Shown in pieces: positions 1 through 9,128 of a stretch of 64,000 bases of DNA (positions are counted from its first letter, which is position 1; each line of letters begins with the position of its first letter). Position numbers and translations under genes: made by a program. The notes under the pieces were generated by a model, which was not told the origin of the DNA, did no database searches, and worked only from the letters and a program-made list of their open reading frames with translations. Origin of the DNA: Bacillota bacterium (GTDB taxonomy: Bacteria > Bacillota > UBA4882 > UBA8346); assembly GCA_023410535.1 (NCBI GenBank), contig JAEYPR010000016.1, positions 51,643-115,642 of the forward strand, given 5' to 3'.

Positions 1-144
1 GGCGGCCGCGACGGCGGTGGTCTCTTTGGTCCCCGTCACCACAATCTTCGCTTGCTCTTCGGCTAATTTTTCGGCGATCGCCCGCCCCAACCCCCGGGTT
101 CCCCCGGTAATCAGCGCCACTTTATTTTGCAATCCTAAATCCAT
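1..144 (-). CDS. Short-chain dehydrogenase/reductase, N-terminal fragment
   Basis: The minus strand reads from an ATG at 144 off the left window edge and gives 48 residues. They start MDLGLQNKVALITGGTRGLG, which contains the TGxxxGxG dinucleotide-binding loop of classical SDR enzymes, followed by a beta-strand ending in VVTGT. An AGGAG ribosome binding site lies at 156-160, with 11 bases between it and the ATG. The gene is on the strand of the preceding six-gene operon and starts 183 bases after the ligase at 328-1890, so it may be its seventh gene or have its own promoter. The family is clear; the NAD(H)/NADP(H) preference, the substrate and the catalytic Ser-Tyr-Lys residues are outside the window. 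Confidence 0.85.
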   Translation of the reverse strand, partial: MDLGLQNKVALITGGTRGLGRAIAEKLAEEQAKIVVTGTKETTAVAAA

Positions 145-327
145 TCGCGCAAAAACTCCTCTATTGTCAGATTCATCGCAACAATGATTTTCAATACGCG
201 CCACAGCTTGAGACGCCGCGACAATCCCTCTGATTATAAAAGGAATTTGAATTTAAATCAACAAAGTGAATTTTTTAACAATTTTCGAATTAAGCAATCT
301 CCTTCCGCCATAATTAAGTAACAACCG

Positions 328-1890
328 TCATTTCGCTTTTTGAAATTTTTCTGAATTATCGGTTTTTGCTAATAATTTTTTCAACCGTTCATAGTCAATT
401 TTCGAATTATGACGAGGATCGCGAGGAATTTTTTTCAAAATGCAGAGCCGTTGATATCCAATATTTAAAGCTGCTATTTCTGCTTGTACTTGTTTTGCCT
501 GGAATTTACGGCCTTGTAATTCAACTACGATGTGAATCAAGTCATTAACTTGTAGGATTGTCCCTATTTTAACGCCCGGAATGTCGAGTAACCGATTTTC
601 AATTGGGAAAACATACACGATATCTTCCCGAATGACTAATCTTTGTTTAACACGCCCCATTAGAAAAAGATTATTTTCGGAGTCTACATACCCGGCATCC
701 CCGGTTCGGTGCCAAATTGTTTCCCCAACGAGGAATTTATTCAATCTCCAAGCCAGCGCAGAGTTGAAATATTCTTGCAAAACGAATGGTCCTGCTACAC
801 AAATCTCCCCTATTTCACCCGTAATTTTCCGTGACTGAGCAAACTCCTCCGGTTCACAGTTTTCTACCGGTCCATCCGTTATTTCGATAATCGCTACATT
901 GATCCCTGAAACCGGTTTCCCCACCCAAAGCCCGGGTGTATTCATTTCTGAAGCCAGTAGCCGAGTGGCACTTATGAAACTGATTGGTTCAGCTTCGGTC
1001 GAACCGTAGACAATTTCAATGGCAGTATTAGGAAAAGCGGCGCAAAGTTTTCGGGCGAGCCGAGGATACACCGGAGCCCCTCCCAAAAATATCCGTCTGA
1101 GATAATCCACACCGGCAAATACAGGTGAACCCGCCAATTTCTCAAAGAATACCGGAGAAGCGATTGCTACCTCGACCTTTTCTTGCTTGATTGCGGCAGC
1201 AATTCGCCGGGCATCGACCTTTTCCGGTTTACGGGGATCGGCATCGGGAATCACGCTCGTACAACCAACCGCCAAATTATGGAGTACGAATACCGGCAAT
1301 GTGGTCATCACCGTTTCGGCGGGTTGGAGTTGCAAATGCTCCTGTAATGCCAGGTGTTGTTCCCACAAGAATCCAAAAGTACGATTAGCCGCTTTGGGAA
1401 GGCTGGTGCTTCCGGTTGTAAAGGTGATTAGCGCGGTATCCTCGGGAGCAACCGGCTGGTATTTTAACCCTAAAGCCCGTTCTATTTTAAAACGACCGAT
1501 CCCCACGGTTAACTTCACTGGAATTTTACCAATTTCCGGGGTGATAAGCTGCAAAACATAACTCCGCGGTATCCCGATAAACGCCTTGCAATCAACCAAT
1601 TTCAAGGCTTCCGACAACCTTTTGCGATTGGCCCAAGCATCGATAAATACCGCGGTAGCCCCCAGGTAAAATAAGGCTAAAATGATTTGGTACAAAGCAA
1701 GGGAGATCGGAACGAAAATCAACACTCGGTCACCTTTCCCAATACCCTTTTCATGAAGAAACTCCGCTACCTTTTTCACTTCATCCGCCAATTCTTTAAA
1801 GGTGCACCGCTTGGATTGGTGAATCAAAGCGACTTTATCCGGAAACACTGCGGCGTTTTGCAATAATACTTCGATGAGATTCCCGTTCAT
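328..1890 (-). CDS. AMP-forming acyl ligase, OleC-like (ANL superfamily)
   Basis: A 520-residue adenylate-forming enzyme, the usual length of acyl-CoA ligases. Seen: the phosphate loop TFTTGSTSLPKAANRT, the A5 motif YGSTEAEP, the hinge region HRTGDAGYVD, and a C-terminal NSKIDYERL whose lysine fits the A10 catalytic lysine. The block from YGSTEAEP through GLWVGKPVSGINV and IEITDGPV resembles OleC, the beta-lactone synthetase of long-chain olefin synthesis, more than an ordinary fatty-acyl-CoA ligase; this is a resemblance from memory. There is no signal peptide, so it acts in the cytoplasm. Its ATG overlaps the stop of the GNAT gene by four bases (ATGA), which indicates translational coupling. 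A role activating an acyl or hydroxyacyl group for the lipid-like product of the operon is inference. Confidence 0.75.
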   Translation of the reverse strand: MNGNLIEVLLQNAAVFPDKVALIHQSKRCTFKELADEVKKVAEFLHEKGIGKGDRVLIFVPISLALYQIILALFYLGATAVFIDAWANRKRLSEALKLVDCKAFIGIPRSYVLQLITPEIGKIPVKLTVGIGRFKIERALGLKYQPVAPEDTALITFTTGSTSLPKAANRTFGFLWEQHLALQEHLQLQPAETVMTTLPVFVLHNLAVGCTSVIPDADPRKPEKVDARRIAAAIKQEKVEVAIASPVFFEKLAGSPVFAGVDYLRRIFLGGAPVYPRLARKLCAAFPNTAIEIVYGSTEAEPISFISATRLLASEMNTPGLWVGKPVSGINVAIIEITDGPVENCEPEEFAQSRKITGEIGEICVAGPFVLQEYFNSALAWRLNKFLVGETIWHRTGDAGYVDSENNLFLMGRVKQRLVIREDIVYVFPIENRLLDIPGVKIGTILQVNDLIHIVVELQGRKFQAKQVQAEIAALNIGYQRLCILKKIPRDPRHNSKIDYERLKKLLAKTDNSEKFQKAK

Positions 1891-2891
1891 AATTTCCTCC
1901 CAAGCAAAACATAACGTTGGTAAGACTGGCTATTTTGGGCTAGGATATTATTGGACTGATTTCGCTCGTGCATTAAAGCATGAATTACCTCTTGATACCC
2001 ATTTTCGGACGCCAGTTTGTGAATTTTCTCGGCCATTAAAGTTCCTAATCCCTTCGCTTCCGTTTGTGAAACCACCGCCACTGTCTTAATAACCAATGAT
2101 CTTTGAAGTGGTTCGTAAGCGTTGGGCAATGAAAAGATGAAACCAAGCGGTTCACCCGCTTCACGCTCTGCGATCAAGACAAACTTGGGATCAACCAAAC
2201 TTCGTACTTGTTGATACATTCGTACAAAATCTGCCCAGTTTAGAGGCGTATATAAGAAATTGCTTTTGAAACTATTTATGCTAATCGTATAAATCTTCGC
2301 CAATTCCGTTTCGAAGTCTGCCAAATTGATCGAACGGATTAAGATGCCTTTGTTGCGAAACAAGGCTTCATACTTTAGTAACCGGGGATAGGGACCGGCA
2401 AGTTCTGTTACTTTCCTCGAAGAGTATTTGGCAATCGTTGCGAACCCGGCCACCAAGAAATGTTTGTAATACCAGTCTTTATGGTAGTTGTCAAGTAAAA
2501 ATGGCTTATTATTACGCGGTTCGGTGATTCGATAATGATTCCAGGTACTTCCGTTGATAGGCCCTATAATATAATTACAGGTTTGGTCCCGTAAATAAGC
2601 GAAAACATTTTCAAAAAGAAGCTGTGCAACATGCAAGTCATCAATCGCTTCATAGAAACCAATCAAGCCCGTGCGTCGTCCCTGATAAGCGATACCCCGA
2701 TTGATCATCGCAACCGCCCGGCCCACCACCTCCCCGTCTCGCCATGCCAGAAAGAAACGGGGTAAATACTCGGATGGGGGTAATTCATCATCCTTCTGCC
2801 AAAACAGGTCGATATGATACAATTTGATGGCGAAATTTTGAAAATCGGCTAATTCTGCCGAATTGATTCCAAATGATTTGACTGTCAGCAT
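1887..2891 (-). CDS. GNAT-fold N-acyltransferase (YghO-like)
   Basis: A 334-residue soluble protein. The segment with GFYEAIDD, then YIIGPINGSTWNHYR, then YYKHFLVAGF resembles the YghO-like family of large GNAT proteins, which carry a non-standard N-terminal acyltransferase half. The C-terminal half has KTVAVVSQTEAKGLGTLMAE, which fits the GNAT acetyl-CoA loop (Q/RxxGxG/A). Family members are poorly characterised, and some occur near lipid-synthesis genes. It sits six bases after the polyprenol-kinase-like gene and overlaps the next gene by four bases, so it is firmly inside the operon. It probably transfers an acyl group to an amine. An obvious candidate amine is the one an aminocarboxypropyl transferase would create; that link is speculation. 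Confidence 0.65.
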   Translation of the reverse strand: MLTVKSFGINSAELADFQNFAIKLYHIDLFWQKDDELPPSEYLPRFFLAWRDGEVVGRAVAMINRGIAYQGRRTGLIGFYEAIDDLHVAQLLFENVFAYLRDQTCNYIIGPINGSTWNHYRITEPRNNKPFLLDNYHKDWYYKHFLVAGFATIAKYSSRKVTELAGPYPRLLKYEALFRNKGILIRSINLADFETELAKIYTISINSFKSNFLYTPLNWADFVRMYQQVRSLVDPKFVLIAEREAGEPLGFIFSLPNAYEPLQRSLVIKTVAVVSQTEAKGLGTLMAEKIHKLASENGYQEVIHALMHERNQSNNILAQNSQSYQRYVLLGRKL

Positions 2892-2897
2892 GGTAAC

Positions 2898-4289
2898 CTA
2901 CCTAATCCAGATTAATGACGCTTGATAAAACCAGCAGTTAGCTACGAATATTAGTATTGCTACGGTAAACACCACTCCCAAGCCCATCCGTAAGAAGGAT
3001 AACCTCTCCCAATTCGTCAGATGACGCCGGGCAATCATCCAATATAAACGGTCGCCCAAAATCGTTCCGACAAATACTGTAACTAAAGAAAAGATTAGAT
3101 TGAGTTTGTTATTAACGATCCATTGAATTGGAATGAAAATAACCGTTAAGATCAATGCCCGACCCAACGTACCGCTATAGCAGATATTCTTAGGGATCCG
3201 ACAGTCGGAATTAAACAATTTAAACTTTGATTTCCATTGCCAAAGAATACTTAAATGGCAAGTAATGCTTGTGAGATACGGGGTTAAAAATAAATAACGT
3301 ACCGAATGTTCAGCACGATTTGCCCCAAATATCCAGGCGAATGCCGCGAACGCTATATAGAAAACCGGTTGGATGCGATGCACTTCAGCGCTGTTTTTGG
3401 GGGTTTCTATGATCAATTCGGTAGTCGCGATCAACAAGGTACCGGTTAAAATAGGTATATACCAACTATAATCGACCATAGCCCAAGAAGCGTATCCCAA
3501 TAAGATCAGTCCAACCATTCCCGTACTGCCGAACTTCTTATAGCGGTTACAGATTACCCAGGTGAGTATGGCCACGCCTCCTAATAAAACAAATTGTAAC
3601 AAAAGTGAACCGGCTGGTTTCACTGTATTTTGTGATAACATAAATAACGTCCCTAAAGGAATGAACAGATTATCCGCTCCACCGAGAGAAATCGACTCAA
3701 AGGCGGTCATCAGGATCGCAATAAGCAAAGCGACCAGTACACTTTCAATTCGACCGAGCGGGGTCAAAAGTAATAATCCTAAATGAACGATGAGAAAACT
3801 TGATAAAAAAAAGAAGATGGAGCCCTCGACACTGCGTGTCTCCCGCTCCACCCGATAAAGTTTGAAGCCATAGGTTTTTCCAACCAAAGCCGCCAATGCA
3901 TCAGATACCGCCAAAACTAAAATCGTTATCAGATAATAATGCGGCTGCCGCAGGTACGATGCGAAAATAAATGTAACATAGACCGCAATCGGAAAATAAA
4001 TCCCGCCGTTCGACCGGCGTTCCACCCCGTGTACTGATTGTAATAGGCCGTAACGTTTGGTTACAGAAATAATCAGAAAGAACACAATACATAGTGCTAG
4101 TACAGTTAGATGTGATTTGACAACATAAACAAGCCCGAGCGAGATTGCACCGCCGCCGAAGTGTACCAATTTACGGGTGGTTTCCGGTTTCGGTTTGCCA
4201 AAACGTCTCCATAATTCAGCCCCGCTAAACAGTGCCAAAAACAAAAAGGCAATCACCGAAGCCCCTACTAATTCGGAATGCCAACTCAT
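2898..4289 (-). CDS. Phytol/dolichol-kinase-like membrane protein with extra C-terminal domain
   Basis: A 463-residue polytopic membrane protein. The N-terminal 200 residues show the signature of the CTP-dependent dolichol/phytol kinase and CdsA superfamily: RKLVHFGGG near residue 40, then ALAALVGKTYG, then SVEGSIFFF. The rest (about 210-463) adds several hydrophobic segments and ends with GTILGDRLYWMIARR. I do not recognise it, and it roughly doubles the length of a simple VTE5-type kinase. The first base of its ATG is the last base of the DUF3419 stop (TGATG), so the two are coupled. Expected reaction: phosphorylation of a long-chain or isoprenoid alcohol at the membrane. A cytidylyltransferase activity cannot be excluded. 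Confidence 0.75.
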   Translation of the reverse strand: MSWHSELVGASVIAFLFLALFSGAELWRRFGKPKPETTRKLVHFGGGAISLGLVYVVKSHLTVLALCIVFFLIISVTKRYGLLQSVHGVERRSNGGIYFPIAVYVTFIFASYLRQPHYYLITILVLAVSDALAALVGKTYGFKLYRVERETRSVEGSIFFFLSSFLIVHLGLLLLTPLGRIESVLVALLIAILMTAFESISLGGADNLFIPLGTLFMLSQNTVKPAGSLLLQFVLLGGVAILTWVICNRYKKFGSTGMVGLILLGYASWAMVDYSWYIPILTGTLLIATTELIIETPKNSAEVHRIQPVFYIAFAAFAWIFGANRAEHSVRYLFLTPYLTSITCHLSILWQWKSKFKLFNSDCRIPKNICYSGTLGRALILTVIFIPIQWIVNNKLNLIFSLVTVFVGTILGDRLYWMIARRHLTNWERLSFLRMGLGVVFTVAILIFVANCWFYQASLIWIR

Positions 4290-5389
4290 CAGATCCGCTC
4301 CTCCACCCGAAAGGTTTGGTAAAAAAATGCTTGATCTTCTTGAAAAAGCTCATCCGCCCGCTCTCTCAATAAACGAATCTCGCTCGGAAACAAACTGGCG
4401 ACACTTCGTTCCACCAACATATTCCAGTATGCCAATCGAGCTCCCGGATTGGCCTTTTCAATAATAGCGGCCGCAATAGTACGGAACAAATGGTCATCCA
4501 TATACTCAAAAATGTCCGAAAGATTAAAAGCGTCAAATCGGCAGTGATACTTTTGCAACGCTAATTCGACCGGTCCCCGAAATATTTCTAGCTTATGGAG
4601 GTTTTCCCGGATCGGTAAATAATTTTCGCGCTGCATATACAAAGGCAAAACGTTTTGAAACTGTCCTTTCATAATATAGCGCAAATAAGGATTATCATCG
4701 GTCGGTAAATCCGTTAATGCCTGTTTTACCCGTAGCAAAATCTTATCGGCAACGCTCCCCTCAACATAACGAAAAAATTCCGGATCTCTACCTAACTTGC
4801 CCATCACCCGTTTACTAAAGAACACGTTAAAGAGGACCCGCCATCGCCGGTTATCCCAGTACTTTTCGTAGAACTCGACTCTTTCAGACATGGTTTTAGT
4901 TGCAAGTAACGATTCACGCTTTGAACGACGATGGATCAACGGTAATACATAGTCTCGAAAAAACCGAAAATAATTTTCAAACTTACCAAAGCGAATCACC
5001 CCATCAGCAAGCGGTTTTAGATTGCCATCCCAATAATGACGCGCTTCGGTAGAAAGATCCTTGCGAATCAAGCGATAGGTATGAACCCGGTCATCTGCAT
5101 CCGTAAATCCGAGAAACTTTAGTATTTCTTCATATTCCAAGTTTTTAAAGGCCGCTTGCCGGATTTCTAAACAGGCTAATTGCGCCTGACTTAAATCAAC
5201 GGCTACCACAAACGCCGGCGACTGAGCCAATATGGCCAAAGTATTATCTCCCGCCGAAGCGATCGACAAGCAGTTGCTTTCCGAGTCAATTTGGAGTGCT
5301 TTCACCAATATAGCAGCATCTTCCCAACAATTGGCATAACGGACAATCTCAAACGAAGCTCGCTCTTGAACAGCTAGATTCCTTTCCAT
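4289..5389 (-). CDS. DUF3419 / BtaA-like SAM aminocarboxypropyl transferase
   Basis: A 366-residue protein with the DUF3419 pattern. CLSIASAGDNTLAIL followed by VVAVDLSQAQLACLEI forms a Rossmann-like SAM site, and FNLSDIFEYMDD matches the conserved central motif of BtaA. BtaA moves the 3-amino-3-carboxypropyl group of S-adenosylmethionine onto diacylglycerol, making the homoserine ether of betaine lipids. BtaB, the N-methyltransferase that completes betaine lipid, is not in the window, and the neighbours suggest a different acceptor. It lies between the dikinase (six bases upstream) and the phytol-kinase-like gene (one-base overlap). The family call is good; the acceptor is unknown. A minor concern is that DUF3419 also includes uncharacterised soluble members. 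Confidence 0.8.
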   Translation of the reverse strand: MERNLAVQERASFEIVRYANCWEDAAILVKALQIDSESNCLSIASAGDNTLAILAQSPAFVVAVDLSQAQLACLEIRQAAFKNLEYEEILKFLGFTDADDRVHTYRLIRKDLSTEARHYWDGNLKPLADGVIRFGKFENYFRFFRDYVLPLIHRRSKRESLLATKTMSERVEFYEKYWDNRRWRVLFNVFFSKRVMGKLGRDPEFFRYVEGSVADKILLRVKQALTDLPTDDNPYLRYIMKGQFQNVLPLYMQRENYLPIRENLHKLEIFRGPVELALQKYHCRFDAFNLSDIFEYMDDHLFRTIAAAIIEKANPGARLAYWNMLVERSVASLFPSEIRLLRERADELFQEDQAFFYQTFRVEERI

Positions 5390-5395
5390 AACTCT

Positions 5396-7990
5396 TCATT
5401 CCTTTATTCTCGTAATAACTCCGGTTGAGCCATTCATCTCTACCAGTTCTCCATCCACCAATTCATGGGTTAAATTTGTGATAGCGACAATTGCCGGAAT
5501 TCCCATTTCCCTTGCGACGATGGCTGAATGAGAAAGCAAACTGCCCCGTTCTACTAAAATTCCTTTTGCAAGTGGAAAAAGCGGTACCCAACCCGGATCC
5601 GTCCGTTCCGCCACCAATATATGGTCCGCCAGACCATCCGCTTCATAGGGATTGGTTATGATCTTAACCCGCGCTCTAACTTTACCCGGGCTACAACCGG
5701 TACCAATTAGGGCGTCTCCATTTGAAAAGCAACTGGATTGAATGGCTTCCAACCCTTGATATACTGGGCCGAAGGTTTCAAAACGATCCGGTGGCTGTTC
5801 CTGCTCATAGCTTTGAAATTCTTTAAAACGGATAGCAAAAAGTTCCTTAAGATTTGTTGTCGCGGCTGTTCCCTGTATAAAATCGAATAACTCATTTTTG
5901 GTAAAGTAAAAAACATCACGGGGATTTTCGATCACTTGAGCTTTTGCTAAATTTGATCCGAATGCTATAAATAGCTCCCGAACCAAAGCAAAAAGTCGAG
6001 TCCGTTCAAAACGGAGATTTTCACGGTTTTTCACCTTTTCCCGGGCTTGTCTTAAAACGATTCGAAAAATTAATCGTCGCAGCGGTCGCCGTCGCAATGC
6101 CGACCAAACACGTTCTTCCGCCGCTTTGCGAACATCCGCTTCTCGTTTTGGAGTTCGCCCCGACTCCACGGAACCCTGTTTCACATAGGATTGGATTAAC
6201 CGGATTAGCAAGCGCGGGTCATCCCGATAAGTAATGGTTTCTAACTTAAGCTCATTGGCGCAACGTATCCCGAACTTCTGCAAGTGCTGCTGAAATAGCA
6301 AATTGAACTCCGGGAACAACTCGATGTCGCATAAAAGTTGTTCCGCAGTGGAATTTAGAAAAGTTTGTTTCAACCGCTCATCTTGGCAAATCAACTCAGT
6401 CATTGCTTGAATATTCTCAACCGGCCTAGTGGAAATAATCCCGCCTTCCCCGGTCAGCAGGTCGTTTTGTAAAGTGTTTTTGTCATCAATTTCCCAGGCT
6501 ACAATCAATTGTTTCAATAAACCATAAAAAATCATGGCATAGAAATCATTTACTAACGGGGCGTGCCATTTTCGAAGCAGTCTTTTTTCTAAAGCATGAT
6601 ATATCTCGAGCAGTTCCTCCATACTACATTCTGTAAAATCCCGGCTCTCATAGGGAGCAAAGGTTTGATTTAAGTTCATATAGAAACGTTGCATATCCCT
6701 CGGTTGTGTTAGCAACCGCATTACTAGTTTCACCAGAAGGGTCGCGACCCGGAGATAAGGATTGCGTCGGCTATGGACTACCGATGGCTGGATCTCCAAC
6801 GATTCTTTAACGCCCATCATTTGTTCCATAAATCGGGCGTTAATCTCATAACCGGGCAGGAGCGACAACACTTGGTACCAGTTCAACAAGTTATAATAAA
6901 CTCGACCTTTAACTAGACCGAGCATAATAAAGCTGTTTTCATTCTCGGTCAGCAGTTCTTCCTCCACACCCATAATCCGGCAGAACTCTTTATATACCTC
7001 TGTATAAACGCCTTGAATAAATGAAAAAGTTAAAGGCGTAGTCACCCCAGCATAACTTTCCACAATATTCGAGTTGTCCCAGACCGTATGTTTGCCATAG
7101 TGCGGCAATATCGTTCTCATCGCTGTAATCGGTCGCGCTTGCAAAATATAAAACCGGTTATCCGCCAATGCCCATTCAATATCCTGGGGTGAACCAAAGT
7201 GCTCGTTGATTTTTTTGACTATTCCCACTAATTCTTTGAGGCGATCATCATCTAAACAAGAAACCTGTACTTTTGCGGCGGGGAGGTCAATTACTTTCGT
7301 GTGCTGCCCAATCTCGCTATTTAACACCACTGCCTGCTTTTTGAGGGCAATTTGAGAATGGATCGCCCCATTATACACTGTAAAACAATCCGCATCTAAT
7401 AACCCCGATACCAGTCCCTCCCCCAATCCATAAACTGCAGAGATTACCACAGTGTCTCGCGCTCCGGATACTGGATCGGCTCCGAAAGCAACCCCGGCTA
7501 CTTCCGAAGCAACCATCTCTTGAACGATTACGGCTACACTCATAGCGTCGGGATTAAGCTGATGCTCTCGTCGATAAGTTCGCACCCTTTCGTGATAAGC
7601 TGAGATCCACACTTTTTTGACGGCCGTAAAAAGTTCTTCATAACGAACATAAAGATACGACTCGAGCTGCCCAGCAAAGGATACCTCCTGGCCATCCTCG
7701 CCAACCGCCGAGGAACGAACGGCTAAGAATTTTCCGGTCAAATTTAAGGCCGAAGCAGCTGCTTGAATTTCCGTATCCAATTTCACAGGACACTCAAGGT
7801 TCTCCAAATAAATGCGGATCGATTTCGCATCTTGCTGTTGCTCATCGATAACCGTATGGAAGGCGGTCGTCGTGATGGCAAACCATGACGGAACGGTAAA
7901 ATCTTTCTGGAGCAGCGCTAAGTTCCGGGCTTTGCCACCAATCAGTTTCGCATCGATTGAACTTTGATTCGGAAGATATACTAACATCAT
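5396..7990 (-). CDS. Dikinase-type phosphotransferase, rifampin-phosphotransferase architecture
   Basis: An 864-residue protein related to PEP synthase. The N-terminal ATP-grasp half (1-300) has IGGKARNLALL, LAVRSSAVGEDG and DIEWALADNRFYILQARPIT. The phosphohistidine swivel domain lies at the extreme C terminus, with GSLLSHSAIVARE and the acceptor histidine near residue 821. The PEP-binding TIM barrel that follows this domain in PpsA and PPDK is absent; in its place an unrelated stretch of about 450 residues sits in the middle. That order and length match rifampin phosphotransferase, which transfers the ATP beta-phosphate to a hydroxyl of its substrate. The start ATG overlaps the UbiA stop (ATGATG), with AAGGA upstream. 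It probably phosphorylates an operon intermediate or an external compound. Automatic labels of PEP synthase would be misleading. Confidence 0.8.
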   Translation of the reverse strand: MMLVYLPNQSSIDAKLIGGKARNLALLQKDFTVPSWFAITTTAFHTVIDEQQQDAKSIRIYLENLECPVKLDTEIQAAASALNLTGKFLAVRSSAVGEDGQEVSFAGQLESYLYVRYEELFTAVKKVWISAYHERVRTYRREHQLNPDAMSVAVIVQEMVASEVAGVAFGADPVSGARDTVVISAVYGLGEGLVSGLLDADCFTVYNGAIHSQIALKKQAVVLNSEIGQHTKVIDLPAAKVQVSCLDDDRLKELVGIVKKINEHFGSPQDIEWALADNRFYILQARPITAMRTILPHYGKHTVWDNSNIVESYAGVTTPLTFSFIQGVYTEVYKEFCRIMGVEEELLTENENSFIMLGLVKGRVYYNLLNWYQVLSLLPGYEINARFMEQMMGVKESLEIQPSVVHSRRNPYLRVATLLVKLVMRLLTQPRDMQRFYMNLNQTFAPYESRDFTECSMEELLEIYHALEKRLLRKWHAPLVNDFYAMIFYGLLKQLIVAWEIDDKNTLQNDLLTGEGGIISTRPVENIQAMTELICQDERLKQTFLNSTAEQLLCDIELFPEFNLLFQQHLQKFGIRCANELKLETITYRDDPRLLIRLIQSYVKQGSVESGRTPKREADVRKAAEERVWSALRRRPLRRLIFRIVLRQAREKVKNRENLRFERTRLFALVRELFIAFGSNLAKAQVIENPRDVFYFTKNELFDFIQGTAATTNLKELFAIRFKEFQSYEQEQPPDRFETFGPVYQGLEAIQSSCFSNGDALIGTGCSPGKVRARVKIITNPYEADGLADHILVAERTDPGWVPLFPLAKGILVERGSLLSHSAIVAREMGIPAIVAITNLTHELVDGELVEMNGSTGVITRIKE

Positions 7991-8922
7991 AAAAGTCCTT
8001 GTAATAAGTTAATCACCATTGGCAAAACTCCTAACGTCAAATACATTCCAACTGTCCAGATACCCGCTGCCAACTCGATTCGTTGCGCATTTTGTTGATG
8101 CTGCTGTCGTAAGAATCGAAGCGCCGGAATTGCGCAGCCAATAAGCATCGCTATTAAAAAAGGCAAAGCATGAATGCCAAATCCAGCTACAAAGCTGGCC
8201 GCACTTGCGCCGACACAAGTTACCCCTAATACAATCAACCAGACAATGGTTGCTTTTTTCCATCCCCACAAGGCAGAATAGGTTTCAACGCCGGTTTCCT
8301 CAGCATCCTGGCTACGAATTTTACGCCCGATCTCTATAACAACTCCATTACAAAAGGTCACGGCTAAAAAATAATACAGTCCGATGGCAGGCATCTGCCG
8401 ATTATTCACCCAATCAAGTCCAGTCGTATAAAAATCAATTAATGGCATTACCATCATATGGGAAATTAAGTAAACAATCGGGTGCTTTCGCAACCATTCA
8501 GATACAAAAAACTCTTGTCGCATCAGTCCCATATAAACGAGCACCATCCCATAAGGAATGATCATCCTCGGCATTATTGCTAGGTTAACAGCAACTTGGG
8601 TCAAGACGACAACGAGTCCACTTCTTCTTAACTCGTTAAGCGATACTAAACCTCGTGGAACCGGCCGATAGGGTCGGAACTTGGCATCATCAACCGCATC
8701 CTTAAATTCATCGAATACACGAAGAAGGTAAAAAAAGCAAATCGAAGTCAACACCCCTGCCGCCAAACTGCGCCAAGGGATAAACCCTTTTCCACTACGT
8801 GCACATATTGAATATACAACAGCTGAAAAGGTAAAAACAGTAATCATGATGCCATTTTGTAATATTGGAAACCGTTCACGCTGATATTGCCAAAACCGAA
8901 TTACGAAAGATGGTTTTCCCAT
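7987..8922 (-). CDS. UbiA-family membrane prenyltransferase
   Basis: A 311-residue polytopic membrane protein. The first Asp-rich motif is VFDEFKDAVDD followed by RPYRPVPRG, and a second acidic region reads GRKIRSQDAEETGVETYS. Both are hallmarks of UbiA enzymes, which attach a prenyl group to an aromatic or other acceptor. I start it at the ATG at 8922, not the in-frame TTG at 8940, because AAGGATC lies five bases before the ATG. It is the first gene of the minus-strand operon, and its stop overlaps the dikinase start. The first motif deviates from the common NDxxDxxxD, so the acceptor may be unusual. The prenyl donor and acceptor are unknown. Confidence 0.85.
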   Translation of the reverse strand: MGKPSFVIRFWQYQRERFPILQNGIMITVFTFSAVVYSICARSGKGFIPWRSLAAGVLTSICFFYLLRVFDEFKDAVDDAKFRPYRPVPRGLVSLNELRRSGLVVVLTQVAVNLAIMPRMIIPYGMVLVYMGLMRQEFFVSEWLRKHPIVYLISHMMVMPLIDFYTTGLDWVNNRQMPAIGLYYFLAVTFCNGVVIEIGRKIRSQDAEETGVETYSALWGWKKATIVWLIVLGVTCVGASAASFVAGFGIHALPFLIAMLIGCAIPALRFLRQQHQQNAQRIELAAGIWTVGMYLTLGVLPMVINLLQGLL

Positions 8923-9128
8923 TTTGATCCTTAACAGCAATTTTTATCTTTTATTTCTAAAGTTCGTGAATTATGCATAATTTCCCTGCTGTGGTCATGC
9001 GATAGTTGTTTTTAGCAAAAATCTTACTTTTAAAAGAGTAACTTTCCGCAAAACAAAAAAGCAATAGTTTCTTCCCGAAAGCAGCTTAACTATTATTAAT
9101 AATAAGATCTTACTTTAACAAAAAATGA
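8923..9128. promoter_or_regulatory. Divergent A+T-rich control region
   Basis: About 200 bases between the UbiA operon (leftward) and the promoter of the solute-binding-protein gene (rightward). It holds a perfect palindrome TATTATTAATAATA at 9091-9104, an adjacent palindrome TAAGATCTTA at 9103-9112, and a direct repeat ATCTTACTTT at 9021-9030 and 9107-9116. I could not pick a convincing minus-strand sigma-A promoter for the UbiA operon. The sites look like operators, but their regulator is unknown. Confidence 0.4.

Noticed and set aside
5396..7990. Ordinary phosphoenolpyruvate synthase
   Set aside because: There is no PEP/pyruvate barrel after the histidine domain.
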